The notes under the pieces were generated by a model. The model saw nothing but the letters and a program-made list of their open reading frames with translations. It was not told where the DNA came from and did no database searches. A stretch of 64,000 bases of DNA from Sternotherus odoratus (lineage: Eukaryota > Chordata > Testudines > Kinosternidae). The stretch lies in NCBI GenBank assembly GCA_032164245.1, contig JAVMKO010000002.1:61475840-61539839 (forward strand), in the 5' to 3' direction. Position numbers and translations under genes: made by a program. Below are positions 47,801 to 59,849 of this stretch, piece by piece (position 1 is the stretch's first letter; every line of letters begins with the position of its first letter).

Positions 47801-50800
47801 CAGATTCAAAATGATGACTGGACAACAGAGTTTACAAAATTATAGTTGATAAAATCCCAAGTCTTTAAAAAGAAGAAAAACACTCCCAGCTGTAAATGGT
47901 ATTTAAATAAACAGAAGTGATTGCAAATCCTGTGAGATACCAACAGACTGTTAAAGAATACTCAAAAAAAATCAGACATCCTCAAAAATCATGGGAAAAT
48001 AAATAGTGTGTCAGAACACAACCTGTGGTTTATCAATCTATGATACACAATAGGCTCTAAAAGGAGAGACCCCACAGCATTAAAAATTATAATTTATTGT
48101 ATGGCCATGACACCCTCTACAGAGAATAAGTAGTTTTGCTTAGTTTTACTCATATATTTGGTCCAGGTTTTCAAAACTAGATTCCTAAATTCGGTGTACA
48201 AATCCAGCAGTTGTATATGCAAACAGATCACTGTGAGAGTAAGTGCTCATATGCATATTCAGTATAGGTGGCCACCTTTTTGAAAAGGAACCTATATTGT
48301 GAACTGAAGTGCAACTGGAATGAATTTTTGCTATGTTTTTGCATTCTTAAAGTGAGGGTCAATGTGGATAAGTGATCTCGTCTTTTTAAAATGTATTATT
48401 TTTAGGAATTTGAGGTCACCCCCTCCCTCCCCTCCCCCCCAAGAGATCTTCGTTTCCCTCCATTCAGAAATTCCACAACCTGCTAGATTGCTACTGCAAC
48501 CTTTGGATCCATGCACTGATTTTAAAAAGCCTGTATTACATTTCTGGAAGAGGACCTTCCTTGCTAGGAAGCCTCACATTGACAACATAATCTAGCATAG
48601 GACAACAACATGGGGCATGGGCAGCAAAGGTTGCCTGATGATAAAACAGAATAGACTGATGCCCCAACTCCTCCAACAAATTTGACAGCCTTGAACAACA
48701 GGACGGGGCAGGAGACGAGAGCTGATCTATGAAACAGGCAGTCACGCAGGTGGACAGGAGACAGTCACAAGAGGGAATATCTCACAAAGTGGCAACAAGA
48801 AATTTTCTGAGAAGCTAGGAGAGATTTAAATGGAATGGAACCTTAGGTCACAAAGTAGAGAGGAAAGATGTGGTCTTAAGATCTGGGCTCACTTCCTGTC
48901 TCTGCCAGACTTCCTGTGGGATCTTGGGAAAGTCATTTAAATCTTTTAATTCCTTAAGTTTTCCATTAGTAAAACCTCCATAATAATGTCTTCTGTCTGT
49001 TTTGTCTATCTTGCTCGTAAACTCTTCAGGACAGGAAAAGTCTCTTAATACGTCTATATATAGACCCAACATAATGAGGCCCTGATTTAGAGCAGTTCCT
49101 TTAGAAACCACAGTTACTAAATCAGTATGGACATTTTATATACCCAGGAAAAAAATGTTTCTTATCCCCAAAACTATTTAATTTTAAAAAATGACATTAA
49201 ATATTATGTTGTATTTGAAACATGCTAAGCATATCAGAGTCCTAGAGTTCAAATTACTTCATTAAGTGAGACTCTTGGTGAGTGGTTCCATTCACCACAA
49301 ACACAGAAAGGGTTAAGCAGAGACTTTGGGCCTAGATAGCCCCACCCCATTATTCCTGAAGCCAATACCAGGCATGAAGGGGAGAGAAAAAGAGAGCTTG
49401 TCTCAGTACAGGACTGACTGGCAAAGAGGCAGGAGCCGGCTAGCTATCTCCTAGTCTGAGGGGATGGAGCACTGGCCTGCCAGCCAGGGCAGCCACCTGG
49501 AAGCAAGCTCCTCAGCCAAGGGGAGACTATGAAGGAACCTCTCGCAGCGGAGGTAACTGACTGAGCAGACCGCAGAGATATTGTGGAGCTCACCATCACC
49601 GACCTGTGGATACCTGCCCCCAGAGGAACCTGAGACCAGACTCAACAGGGAATCCTACAGTAGACTGGACTAGAGGAGCCTTGCCTCAATCTGAACAGAT
49701 TGGTAGGAAGTAAGCCCAGGGCAGCGGATTCTGATTCTCCACTGGGCGAGACAACAACCCCCCCAGGCTGGGACCTGATGGGGAGGAAGAGCTCAGGCCC
49801 CCCCTACCTGTCCTCGGCAGTAAGAACTGAAACTACTCAGCCCAGCAGGCAGCGGAGAGCCAGGAAATCTAACCACTAGGCCGCTTGGCCACCCAAGACT
49901 CTGTTACACTCTTACACTTTGGCCCTACCAAATTCACAGTCCATCTTGGTCAATCGGGTGGTCATAGGATTTTAAAAATAATAAAATTCAGCTATTTAAA
50001 TCTGAAATGTCACGGTGTTGTAATTTTAGTGGTTCTAACCCTTAAAGGAAGGGATTTGGGGGGGGGGGAAGGCGGGTTGGCACAGTTACTGGGGGGGAGG
50101 GGAGGGTTTGCAGTACTACTACCACCCTTATTTCTGCACTGTTGCTGGCAGGGACGCTGCCTTCAGAGCAGCTAGAGGGCAGTGGCAGCTGGCTGGGAGC
50201 CCAGCTCTTAAGACAGAGCCAACACCAGCAGCAGCATAGAAATATGGATGGCATGATATAGTATAGGATTACTTCTGCACTGATGCCTGCAGAGCTAGGT
50301 CCTCAGTCAGCAGCTGCCCCACTCTGGCCACCCAGTTCTGAAGGCAGCAGTGAAGAAGTAAGGGTGGCATGGTATGGTATTGCCACCCTTACTTCTGTGC
50401 TGCTGGTGGTGGAGCACTGAGCTGGATGACTGGCTAATAGCTGCCACTCTTCAACCACCCAGATCTGAAGGCCACTCATAAGTAAGGGTGGCAATACTGC
50501 AACCCCCCTAAAATAACCTTGTGACTCCCCTTCCTCTCCCTCCAAAAAACTCCCTTTTGGGTCAGAAATTTGAGAAACTCTGGTCTCCCCTGAGAAATCT
50601 GTATAGTTAAGGATAAAAGCACACAAGAGACCAAATTTCACCAGAGGAGGGGGGGGAAGGAGGGAGATTTCAGATTGAGATGCATTTTTCATGTGAATTT
50701 GGTATGTCTCTAATTCTTATTTAGGGAAGTAATGCACAGATACTCTCCCCTTTTTAAATAAAAGAAAAAAATGAATTTTATCTTTCAAAGGTGACTGCAG

Positions 50801-53800
50801 CTGGTAATTTGAATCCCTGAAAAATACAAAACAAATGATGTCTAGTATCAGAGGGGTAGCCATGTTAGTCTGGATCTGCAAAAGCGACAAAGTCTTATAG
50901 CACCTTATAGACTAAGGTAACAAAGAGTCCTGTGGCACCTTAAAGACTAACTAAAGTATTGGAGCTTGCATCCGACGAAGTGGGTATTAGCCCACGAAAG
51001 CTTATGCTCCAATACTTTAGTTAGTCTTTAAGGTGCCACAGGACTCTTTGTTACCTCTGCTATTCCAGACTAACAGGGCTACCTCTCTGATTCTTATAGA
51101 CTAACAGATTTTAGAGATCATGAGCTTTTGTGGGCTAAGACGAAAGACATGGGTGCAGATGAAGTGGGTCTTAGTCCATGAAAGCTCATGATCCCTAAAA
51201 TCTGTTAGTCTATAAAATGCTACAAGACTCTGTCTCTTTTACAAAACAATGAATTAATCTAATCTTGCTAACCTTATCAGTAATTACAATGTATATATAA
51301 TACAAATGCATATTGTTAAAATAAATCTGCCTCAGGTGCATTCTCAAGACCAACATTTATTAAACTAGTGATTCCAAAACTGGCCTGACACTTCTTTAAA
51401 AAACTTTTAACTAAAAAACATAACCACCAAATACAGACATATACTTCTAAAGTCCATGTAATCTAGGGATTTACAAGGATTTTACAACAGCCCTATGATG
51501 TTATCCCCATTTTACAGATTTGGAAACCAAGGCAGAGAGTTTAGTCACGCATCCAAGATTAAGAATGAGTCAGAGGCAAAGGCAGTCACAGAACTCAGGT
51601 CACCATCAAATTCCCAATCCTGTGCTCTAAAAAATCAGACTATGCTCTTACCTTAAAAGTAAAACGGAGCACTTCTGGTTAGGGTTGTGCCATAAATCAG
51701 ACAAGATACCAAAGATGATAAACACATTAAAAAATTGACATTACATACAGAACAGTAGTATTTCAGATATGTATCACTTGTATTGTTTTTGGTTGATAAT
51801 TCAACCTAATACCGCTTGATGCTATTTGGTGAGGTAAAAAACAAATCACTTATACACCGAAGACCTTAAAAGTGATTATATTTTAGAGCTTGTTGGAAAA
51901 ATTCCAACAAAACAGTTTTTCCATCAGAATCTGCCAAATTGTTGAAACTGAATTGTTATGACTCAACAAAGTTCCTCTGGAAACTGACCATAGTTCTGAC
52001 AGAAACCTGCCTGGTTTCCTACCAGCTTTGCCTGCAGGTCCTGGGATTCCAGGGCCAAGCGCTACAAGACAGCCTGTCAAGTGCTGCCCTTGAGTAGGAG
52101 ACCCCAGAGCTTCTAGGATCAGCAGTTCTGCAGCAGTATATCAAATAGACTGCCATGGAATTGTGGAACCCAGAACTTAGGGTCCATAGTTCAGAGATTG
52201 CCAGAACTTAGGGTCCAGTCTCCCTTTTGCAGAGCATTTCAAAATTTTGGGGTTTTATTCTGAAACAGAAAGATACCAAATTTGAAAATAGCTAAAGCCT
52301 CCAAGAAACAAAATTACCTTTTTGCACCCAGCTCTTTTATTTAAATTGGACAATTTAACTTAAAAGTTTGTGATAAACCATATGAAACTAAGATACATAT
52401 TCCTAGACAAACAGTAAAGGTATTGTTCTGCATTACCGAACAAGGGAGCTCATTACTTGTTTTAACTAAGGGGAGGATTCTAAAACAACATTGTAAGCAT
52501 CATACAGTAAAGGTTTTTTGAATGGCACCTTCAATTTGGCTGCTTTCCATACCAACATTTATTTATGCATGTGCTTATTATGCACCACACCACAGCTTAG
52601 GTAAATGGCAATATTTCTGGGTTGCAAAATACTGGCTTTTATGGGATAGAAAAGCTCTGAGGTACAGCAAAACAATGTGCTATGCAAAGGATTATTTTCA
52701 AGAACTCATTTTGAAGAATTTCGGAAATATTATTTACAGTACTACTTTAGTCTTATCAATTAGCACATTGTGTTGCTCAATAAAAAGCTCAAGTAGATCC
52801 AGTACTAGCCTAAGAATTTCAGAACAAAGTCTGCATGCCTCCTATCAAGAAGGTTCAGTGTCTTCCAGCTCTTCTCCACTGTTATACTGCAGCAGTATTA
52901 CATCCTTAGAGAAGACTTCTCTATTTTAAAAACACCCATAATTTACACGTTAGGATGAGTAAGGGTAAAACAAAAGGGGGGGGGAGAAACAAAACCCCAC
53001 AGTGGTCCTGGATGAAGTCTAAATATTAAATTGGGCGAACTTGAATGCCTAGTACGAAATGAGGATATTGATATAATAGGCACCACAGAAACTTGGTGGA
53101 ATGATGATAATCAATGGTATACGGTAATACTCGGTCATTCCTGTATACAATACAATACAAAGCCATGGGGATTCAAGCAATTTGTCTGTTATAGCAAAAG
53201 AGCCCTGCCCCCCAGATGCAGTGAGGAGGGGTGGGGGTGGAGAGAGAGGCTGAAAATTCCTCCAGCAGCAATGAGAGTTGACAGCTGCGCTTGAGCAGTA
53301 CCAGTCCCTACAGCAGAAGGGCAGCTTGAAGGGAGATCCAGGGACCGGGTTAATTATAGTAAGGGTGTATTGTATACAGGAAAGACAGAGTAGGTTATGC
53401 TCGTGGAGGAGTGGCACTAAACCAAAAAAAAAAAAAAAAAAAGCAGCATAGAGTCAAGTAAAATTCTTAAATGAATTAAACTGTACCATAGACTCTCTAT
53501 GGATATAAATTCCATGTTTGAATAAAAAGAGTATAGCAATAGCCCACGAAAGCTTATGCTGAAATAAACTGGTTAGTCTCTAAGACGCTACAAAGTCTTC
53601 CTCATTTTATTTACGGATACAGACTAACACGTCTCCTAATCTTAAACCTGTCAGATTATATTAAGTTATTCAAGATAATTAAATCCAAAGGAGATTGCAA
53701 AGAGTTAAAGGAATTTCACAAAACTGGGTGACGGCAACAAAATGGCACATGAAATTCAATGTTGATAAATGCAAAGTAACGCACATTGGAAAACAAATCT

Positions 53801-55631
53801 CAACTACATATACAAAATGATGGGGTCTAAATTAGCTGTTACCACTCAAGAAAGATCTTGGAGTCATTGTGGATAGTTCTCTGAAAACATCTGCTCAAGA
53901 TGCAGCGGCAGTCAAAAAAAAGCTAACAATGTTAGAAACCATTAGAAAAGGGAAAGATAATACGATAGTTAATATCATAGTCATATAAATTTATTGTACG
54001 CCCATACTTTGAATGCTACGTATCATTCTGTTCACCCCATATCAAAACAGATATATTACACTGGGAAAAGGTACAGACAAGGGAAACAAAAACGATTAGA
54101 GGTATGGAACAACTACTATTTACAGTCCCAGACAGGCCTCACAGCAATTTTGCAGTTCACCAGGAAGACCTCTTAATTTTGTTGTTGTTTGTAATTTTGT
54201 TCAACAGTTGAGCTTACTAAATCTAACTCCTATTTAGGCACTGGCCCTGCACAGGCGAATCATACTGACATCAGTGGGCAATGCAATGGCGTTGGGAACT
54301 ATCAGTGCTAGTCCAGTTGCAGGCCTTAGTTTGCAAAGACGAATTATCACTACTCTGTGACCAAAGACAATAAAAGGAGAAAACACACCTGTCTCCAACA
54401 AAAAACAATCTATGATAAAAACAACAAAATACTATTTTTCATTTTACTCTGATAGCACTTTGCATAGTAACTTTTAACGTTTCTCCTGGAGTATCAATTA
54501 GTCAATGAGATTGTATTGGTCTTCGGGGGAGGGGGGAGATATAGCATCTGAAACTATTTAAAAACTTTTTTTTGTTAATGGTTCTATCTTCAAGTTGATA
54601 GTGTTCATTTACATATATCAAACTCTAGGTTTCAGATGTTTTCAAACTGCCCTCTTTTCAGTCTAGGCAGGAGTTTATGCAGTGTTTCTTGGATTAGTGA
54701 CTATATAAAAACGGCATTTTGTTACTCAGCTCTCCTTCCTGTGCATTTGCCATATTTGTTCATTGTAAAGTTTTTACATTTTGAATGCACAAATGTCATT
54801 GAAGTTTTAACTTGTCTTGAAGAACCTTTTAATGATGTTGTGAGAGAAGTACAGAACCTAGTTCAGAACTCAAACTGAGTTCAGAACCCAGTTAGAAAAA
54901 AGCCATCACTTTACTTGTAAACCATGCATATTTGATATGGAATTTATTGAGAGGCCCCCAATTTTCAAAACCAAATTGCATATTAAGTTTGGAACTTCAT
55001 CCAGAGTCTCTTAGCTAGCAGATAAAAACATATTTAAAGACTGCAATTTCATTCTCAGTAGTCCCCAAATTTAAAATGTCAAGAGTAACAAAGTCATTTA
55101 TAATCAGTGACTTGCATTAGCTGAACGCATTAGCCAAACCTGTTCAGAGATTTAAATGATCATTAGTGGTTAAATAAGGTAGATATCAAAAGTCTTGAGC
55201 AGTACAGCATTCCATATTCTAAGGTAAACTCAAGCCTCCTCACTGTGAAGAAACTGAATATAAGCTGCTTAAACACAAAGCTGTTTTACTCAACTTAAAA
55301 AGAACAGCTTCAATTTATACCTGTATATTGTTTGTAAGCAAAGTAATTACAAACTAAAATATTTTTAAACAAATGATTGTTTATAATGTATAATTTAAAT
55401 ATGAAGGCTCTTTCCCACCCACCCATAATACTCAATGGAATTTTTACTATAAATAATTGCAGAGTACAGATTAACAAGGAGACTGGTTTTACCATTCGAA
55501 CTTACCATTCCATTGGAATTATTTATTCCATTCATATTGATTTTAGTTACAAATCTAATTGTTGGAGGTGCTTCTGGATATTTAGGTCCACACTCTACTT
55601 TCAGACTGTATATTCGGTTTTCATAGTTTGT
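44740..55631 (-). CDS. UBE2V2: UBE2V2, ubiquitin E2 variant (MMS2), last two coding exons
   Basis: Two exons (55506-55631, 44740-44886) encode the C-terminal 90 residues of a ubiquitin-conjugating enzyme variant. UEV proteins lack the catalytic Cys and pair with UBC13 (UBE2N) to build Lys63-linked ubiquitin chains in DNA-damage tolerance and signalling. The C-terminus GQTYSN and the sequence [18 protein letters not shown] fit UBE2V2 (human [24 protein letters not shown]) better than UBE2V1 (GQCYSN). The usual E2 active-site Cys is absent, as expected. Human UBE2V2 has 145 residues; the first two coding exons (about 55 residues) were not found up to 64000 and should lie beyond the right edge. 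The CLC gene lies downstream in the same orientation. Confidence 0.93.
44887..48879. repeat. UBE2V2 last intron, left part
   Basis: Mostly unique AT-rich DNA. 46960-47145 looks like a MITE (GCCATGTGTAGACTGGAG left, CTTTCTAGTCTTCACTAGG right). 47170-47235 is the 3' tail of a MIR-type SINE (CAGCGCCTAGCATATTTTCA). A C-run lies at about 46051-46064. Confidence 0.4.
48880..49095 (+). mobile_element. MIR-type CORE-SINE with long tail
   Basis: TTCCTGTCTCTGCCAGACTT, GGATCTTGGGAAAGTCATTT, and a tail with GTAAACTCTTCAGGACAGGA and AACATAATGAGGCCCTGATT, the extended form usual in turtles and crocodilians. Confidence 0.75.
49280..49910 (+). mobile_element. Probable ERV/LTR-derived repeat fragment
   Basis: AAGGGTTAAGCAGAGACTTT to AACCACTAGGCCGCTTGGCC. 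The last phrase recurs in form at 60588-60612 (CGCTAGGCCACGC). Looks like LTR or leader sequence of a turtle endogenous retrovirus; no ends or frame defined. Confidence 0.4.
49915..50695 (+). repeat. Unclassified turtle interspersed repeat with internal subrepeats
   Basis: Begins GGCCCTACCAAATTCACAGT. Contains recurring subunits such as GCCACCCTTACTTCTGTGCT, AAGTAAGGGTGGCATGGTAT and its inverted counterpart, and poly-G runs. Open frames here are chance. Confidence 0.55.
50850..51240. repeat. Nested fold-back SINE-like repeats
   Basis: The outer copy is itself a fold-back: 50885-50915 plus 51105-51145 pairs imperfectly with 51168-51233. The inner copy (50916-51092) is inserted in it with a 12-bp duplication CTTATAGACTAA (50904-50915 and 51093-51104). 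Inner arms 50916-50965 and 51006-51055 are perfect inverted repeats of 50 bases. Confidence 0.92.
51455..51650 (-). mobile_element. MIR / CORE-SINE, minus strand
   Basis: CCCATTTTACAGATTTGGAA, CAGAGAGTTTAGTCACGC and GGCAGTCACAGAACTCAGGT read as the reverse complement of a MIR, ending in a degenerate tRNA-like head (CAATCCTGTGCTCTAAAAAA). Confidence 0.8.
51651..52974. other. UBE2V2 intron segment
   Basis: No exon or clear transposon. The plus-strand frame 52522-52929 has no recognised domain. Confidence 0.35.
52975..53470 (+). mobile_element. CR1 LINE 5' fragment with endonuclease remnant
   Basis: The plus frame at 53031-53120 reads [16 protein letters not shown], the CR1 endonuclease TETW motif. 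Further on, GACAGAGTAGGTTATGCTCG and GTGGAGGAGTGGCACTAAAC come from the same domain. A poly(A) run follows at about 53424-53441. Frames are broken. Confidence 0.75.
53538..53645 (-). repeat. SINE-like GTAGCCGTGTTAGTCTG repeat, minus strand
   Basis: AGCCCACGAAAGCTTATGCT, GAAATAAACTGGTTAGTCTC and GGATACAGACTAACACG, inserted between two CR1 pieces. Confidence 0.75.
53655..54180 (+). mobile_element. CR1 LINE reverse-transcriptase-end remnant
   Basis: AACAAAATGGCACATGAAAT, TTCAATGTTGATAAATGCAA and GATCTTGGAGTCATTGTGGA follow the order of the CR1 C-terminal RT region. Probably the same element as 52975-53470 with an internal deletion and the SINE-like insertion. Confidence 0.75.
54181..55505. other. 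UBE2V2 intron segment
   Basis: AT-rich, no recognised element next to the exon donor at 55505. Confidence 0.45.
55506..55631 (-). CDS. UBE2V2: UBE2V2 penultimate coding exon
   Basis: 126 nt, 42 codons, phase 0 on both sides: [20 protein letters not shown] through NNSNGM. Acceptor TTTTTAG|ACA, donor AATG|GTAAGT. This is the beta-sheet part of the UBC fold. Compared with human as I recall it, there is Thr-Ile for Ser-Val after APP and Asn for Ser in NNSNGM. Confidence 0.95.
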
Positions 55632-55977
55632 CTAAAAAGAACAAAAAAATTAATGCATCTTACTGACTTTTGTTATTTAAAAAGTACTTTAGAAATATTC
55701 CAACACAGCAAGATGGTTAGGGAGAGGGAATATGTAATGGGATGATTTTAACTCTTATTATTTTACAACTGATGCCTTTAATTACTTTTTGATATTCAAT
55801 GCCTCAGTTATCCTGATTAGCTGATCAATGTGTTATATATTTTTGAACAAAGATTTAACTATGTTAAAATAATCATTGCATATAAAAGGCACATATTATA
55901 GGCATCGAAAGCACCACATACAAAAAATAAACAAAAGACATTTAAAAAAAGCTAGAGAGAGAAAAGAGATATGCCTC
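55632..55977. other. UBE2V2 upstream intron, proximal part
   Basis: Plain AT-rich intron after the exon acceptor. No element recognised. Confidence 0.4.
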
Positions 55978-56166
55978 TCTCATAGAACTGGAAGAACCTT
56001 GAAAGGTCATCGAGTCCAGTCCCCTGCCTACTTGGTCCTGCTAGCGTACTGTCCCCCAACAGATTTTTTGCCACAGATCCCTAAATGCCCCCTCAAGGAT
56101 TGAACTCACAATCCTGGGTTTAGCAGGCCAATGCTCAAAACACTAAGCTATTCCTCCTCCCGCCCC
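55978..56166 (-). mobile_element. tRNA-headed SINE with CR1-like tail (Cry I type), full length
   Basis: On the minus strand: GGAATAGCTTAGTGTTTTGA (A-box-like), GGATTGTGAGTTCAATCC (B-box-like), a linker with GGCATTTAGGGATCTGTGGC, and a CR1-like tail GGACTCGATGACCTTTCAAG ending TTCTATGAG. It illustrates the known sharing of 3' ends between turtle SINEs and CR1. Confidence 0.88.
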
Positions 56167-56669
56167 CCAAGCTATTCCTCCTCCCCCTCACCCCCCCCCC
56201 AAGGGGGGGATACCAACCATTAAGAGGACTAACCAACTTGCAAAGCTAAGCTACACATATGCTTCCTCCCCAACCCTGAACTCTGGCACAATGGAAAATC
56301 TAAACCACTGGGCAAACCACCCCACCAAAAGGTAAATCCTTAATGCAGCAAAGATCAGGACAAGGGAAGAGGTAGATGAAAATAAAACAAAAGGAGAAAA
56401 GCCTAGGAACAGTCAAGAACAAAGAACAAAATAAATGGAATTTGCAACAAATCCTGTAGAAGCAGTTAAGTAACTATGGTAGAACAAATCCAGGAACAAA
56501 TTCCACAATTTATGGCTGAGCAAGAAAGCTGTGACTGAATACAGAACAAAGAAAACCACTCCAACTTCCAAAGAGAACATGATCAAATACTCAGGGCTAG
56601 AACTCTCCCTTTCTCCTCTACACAGGAGCAACCATGGAAGCAGCTACTTTCTGTAAAAACTGGTTACCT
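56167..56669. other. UBE2V2 intron or flank between SINE and DIRS element
   Basis: A duplicated AAGCTATTCCTCCTCCC phrase (56145-56182) with C- and G-runs, then ordinary DNA. No gene. Confidence 0.4.
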
Positions 56670-57047
56670 ACATTCCTACTACCGTTGTTCTTTGAGATGT
56701 CTTGCACATGTCCATTCCACTTGTTCGCACCTTGTGTGCAGTTGTCTGAGAACTTTTTCCCTCAGCACTACCCGTCGGGGCAGCTCAAGCACGCTCTGTT
56801 TCCACATGTCCCTGCATGGTCGCATAAGAGCCACCCCCAATCCGCCTCAGTTCCTGTGTACCGGACAGACTCGGATAGAGAGGACGATGACAGGTTGTGG
56901 AATGGACGTGCGAAACACATCACCAGAACAGCAATTAGAGAAAGATAGGTAACAGATTTTAAATTTGAGTTCTTGTACATGTCCATTCCACTGTAGGTGA
57001 CTCAAGCAGACAAACAAGCAGGTAGACTCAGAATCTACCTGAAGTAA

Positions 57048-57410
57048 TTATGCAACAACTCGCCTGAAATTAGCATTGGCCCTGGACTGACAGGAATTGC
57101 ATAAAGAGAAGAAAGACGAGACTAATGACCAGGACATTGCTTTACAAATGACTACGATCAGCACTTGTGCCAAGAAAGCCACGGAAGTTGCCTGTGCTCC
57201 AGGAGACTGCACCAATACTCTTACTGGAAGGGCTATATTAGCCAACTTGTAGCATAAACAAAAGCACAAGGAGATCGAAGATGAGATTCTCTGAGTGGAA
57301 ACTGGCTGGCCCTTAGCCCTGTCCACAACTGCAACAAACAACTGTGTGGAAGATCTACAGGATCTACTTCTACACTCAAAGTAGAAGGCTAAAGCCCTTC
57401 TCACATCCAA
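57048..57410 (-). pseudogene. DIRS tyrosine recombinase, C-terminal part
   Basis: Frame with RRALAFYFECR, STQLFVAVVDRAKGQPVSTQ and AQATSVAFLAQV, the order seen in C-terminal halves of vertebrate DIRS recombinases. Separated from the N-terminal part by disruptions, so inactive. Confidence 0.8.
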
Positions 57411-57635
57411 TTACGTCTTCTCTCACCTGTATGCAAATGAGGTTTCAGGAAGAATGCTGACAAACAGATTTTCTGGTTAACATGAAAAATCAGAGACTAT
57501 CTTTGTGAGAAATTTTGGGTGAGGGCAGAAATAAATTTTATCATTATGACAGGAAGCTGTGTCACTAGAACTGACACTAGAACTCTCAACTTGCCAACTC
57601 TTCTGCTGAGGGAATAGCAACTAAAAATGCTACCT

Positions 57636-58061
57636 CTATTGAGAGCTGGAGCAAAGAGCAAGATGCAAAGGGTTCAGAAGTGGCCCCATTAACTTTGCTA
57701 GGACCAAGTTCAGATTCCATGGAGGTATAGGATCTTGCACGTGTGGGTACAATCTGATCAAACCCTTTAGGAAACGGATAGTGATGGGGCTGGAGAAAAG
57801 GAATCTACTATCCACCGAGTCTGGAAGGTTTAGATAGCTGCCAGATATCCTCTTAGAGCTAACTGCCAAATTTTGATGTTTTAGGTATAAAAGATAGTTG
57901 AGTACGAGGCTCGGAGGTACATTCTTTGGGGATATGCCTTTCTTCTGGGACCAAACGGAAAAGTGCTTCCATTTATGCATGCAAGTGCCCCCATTTGAGG
58001 GTTTTCTACAATTCAGAAGCACTTCCAGGACATCCTTAAAACAGGATATCTCCAAAAGCAT
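57636..58061 (-). pseudogene. DIRS tyrosine recombinase, N-terminal part
   Basis: Contains MHKWKHFSVWSQKKGISPKN, VLNYLLYLKHQNLAVSSKRI and TIRFLKGLIRLYPHVQDPIP, matching the core-binding region of DIRS recombinases. The downstream catalytic part is in another frame. Confidence 0.82.
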
Positions 58062-58297
58062 TAACCACTAACCATCCACACAATCAGGCGGAAGTCTCGC
58101 AGGTTGGGATAGAGCATGTGGCCATGATACTAAGAAAGCAAGTCTAGATCCAGCAGAACAGTGGAGGCTTGATGGACAAGATCAGCAGGGTCAAACAACA
58201 GTGCTGACAAGGGCAAACCAGTGCTATAAGGATGAGATAAGCATGGTGGTGTTTAACTTTGAACAAGACCCTGGGCAGCAAGGGAATCGGAGGGAAG

Positions 58298-59080
58298 TCA
58301 TACAGGAGAAGGTCCTTTCAGGGTAGCAGAAAAGCATCTGTCAATGAGCCTGGCTGACAACTTCCCGAGACCAAAAATGATGACATTTTCTGTTGGACTC
58401 GGTTGTAAATAGGTCCACCTGGAGAATCCTCCAGAGCTGGAAGATGGATCTGATGATGTCTGGACATAAAAACTGCTCATGGTAATTGGAGATGGTCCTG
58501 CTCAGTCGACCTGCTTCCCTCAAAGGTCAGCAGCCCTGAGATGAATTGAATTGATTATGCAAGAATCCCAGAGACAATATGCCTCCTGGCCTAGGGTGGA
58601 GTACAGTTTACACAGCTCTGTTTATGTAAGACATTGTCACAGAGCTGTTTGTTAGAATTAACAAGTTATTTCCTGCTATATGCAGGAGGAAAGCTTAACA
58701 GGCTAGTTATACAGTTCTTAACTCCCAGACATTTATATGAGCCATTAGATCCTGAGGCAACCAGAGACTTTGATGCTGCAGGGACCCTATATGGGTCCCC
58801 AAACCCAGGGCTGATGGTGCCTAGGATTAAAGTGAGGTTTGGGAGCCGTCGGATAAAGGCCCCTCCTCAGAACCTCACAGGTCCACCCACTAATCCAAAA
58901 AATGACAAAGGCACTCAAACCACATTGACCAAATGATGACGAGAACATGGCCTTGTGGAGTCTAAGAGCTCCAATAAACTCTTTCGTCTGTGCAGGACTT
59001 AGAATTGATTTGTCCCAATTTACTAGGACCCCCAGTGCATCGAATGTGGACAGAACTGTAGATACACGACTAGATAACAC
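58298..59080 (-). pseudogene. DIRS RNase H and connection region, broken
   Basis: Pieces in several frames: LGVLVNWDKSILSPAQTKEF (58787-59080) and DIIRSIFQLWRILQVDLFTT (58341-58523). These match segments C-terminal to the RT in DIRS pol. Confidence 0.72.
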
Positions 59081-59831
59081 CTAAGCCTCGTACTAACCTC
59101 TGATCAACCAGTTGTTCACATAAGGGAACATATGGACTCTGATTTTCATCTATTTGCTGCCGCCATTCCCAAACATTTTATGAACATCCAAGGAAAGAGA
59201 GATCAAATGAGAGCACTGAACGGATAATGGACCCCATTTGCCACAACAAATCTGAGAAATATCCAATGGCTGTGCCACACTGTGACATGGAAGTAAGTAT
59301 CCTTAAAGTCAAGCGCAGCACACCAGTCCCACGGAGGGAATAATCAAGACGAGGGTAACCATGCAAAATTTTAATTTGTTTAGGAATTTTGTTCAACTTT
59401 CTTAGATCTACAATAGGCCTGAGACCTCCCTGTGCTTTGGAGATCAGAAAATAGTGGGAAGAGAATCCTCTCTCTCTGAGGCACAATGGGACTTCCTCTA
59501 TGGCCTTTACCTGAAGTAATGATTGGACCTCCTGCTGAAGGACAATTCTGTCAGAGTTGTCCCTGAAGAGGGATGGGGAGGGGGAAGTGAAAGGGGTAGA
59601 AATGAACTGGAGGGAATATCCTAGTTCCAATCTGCTTAAAACCCACCGATCCAATGTTAAGTACTTGGGCCCACATAGGAAGTAAAATAAGTGATTTGTA
59701 AACGAAAGGTGGGAAACAGATGGTACTAGAGTAACTGGTACATTGCCCATGAGTACCACATCAAAATATGTTTGGACCAGGCGGCTGGATGGGATGAGCC
59801 CACTGATGCTGAAGAGGGCAGCAGATGTCAT
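59081..59831 (-). pseudogene. DIRS reverse transcriptase, broken, active site NN
   Basis: The open stretch 59178-59831 includes QQEVQSLLQVKAIEEVPL and GGLRPIVDLRKLNKI, RT domain motifs. Just downstream (59099-59127) another frame gives FPYVNNWLIRG, where DIRS RTs have a DD active site: both Asp codons read AAC. Frames shift between the two, so no function. Confidence 0.82.
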
Positions 59832-59849
59832 CCCCTAGAATTCCTTTCC

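Noticed and set aside
50303..50692. 129-codon minus frame
   Set aside because: Lies within an unclassified interspersed repeat with internal subrepeats.
55978..56166. tRNA-like A and B boxes, considered as a tRNA gene
   Set aside because: No full cloverleaf, and the segment runs into a CR1-like tail; it is a tRNA-derived SINE.
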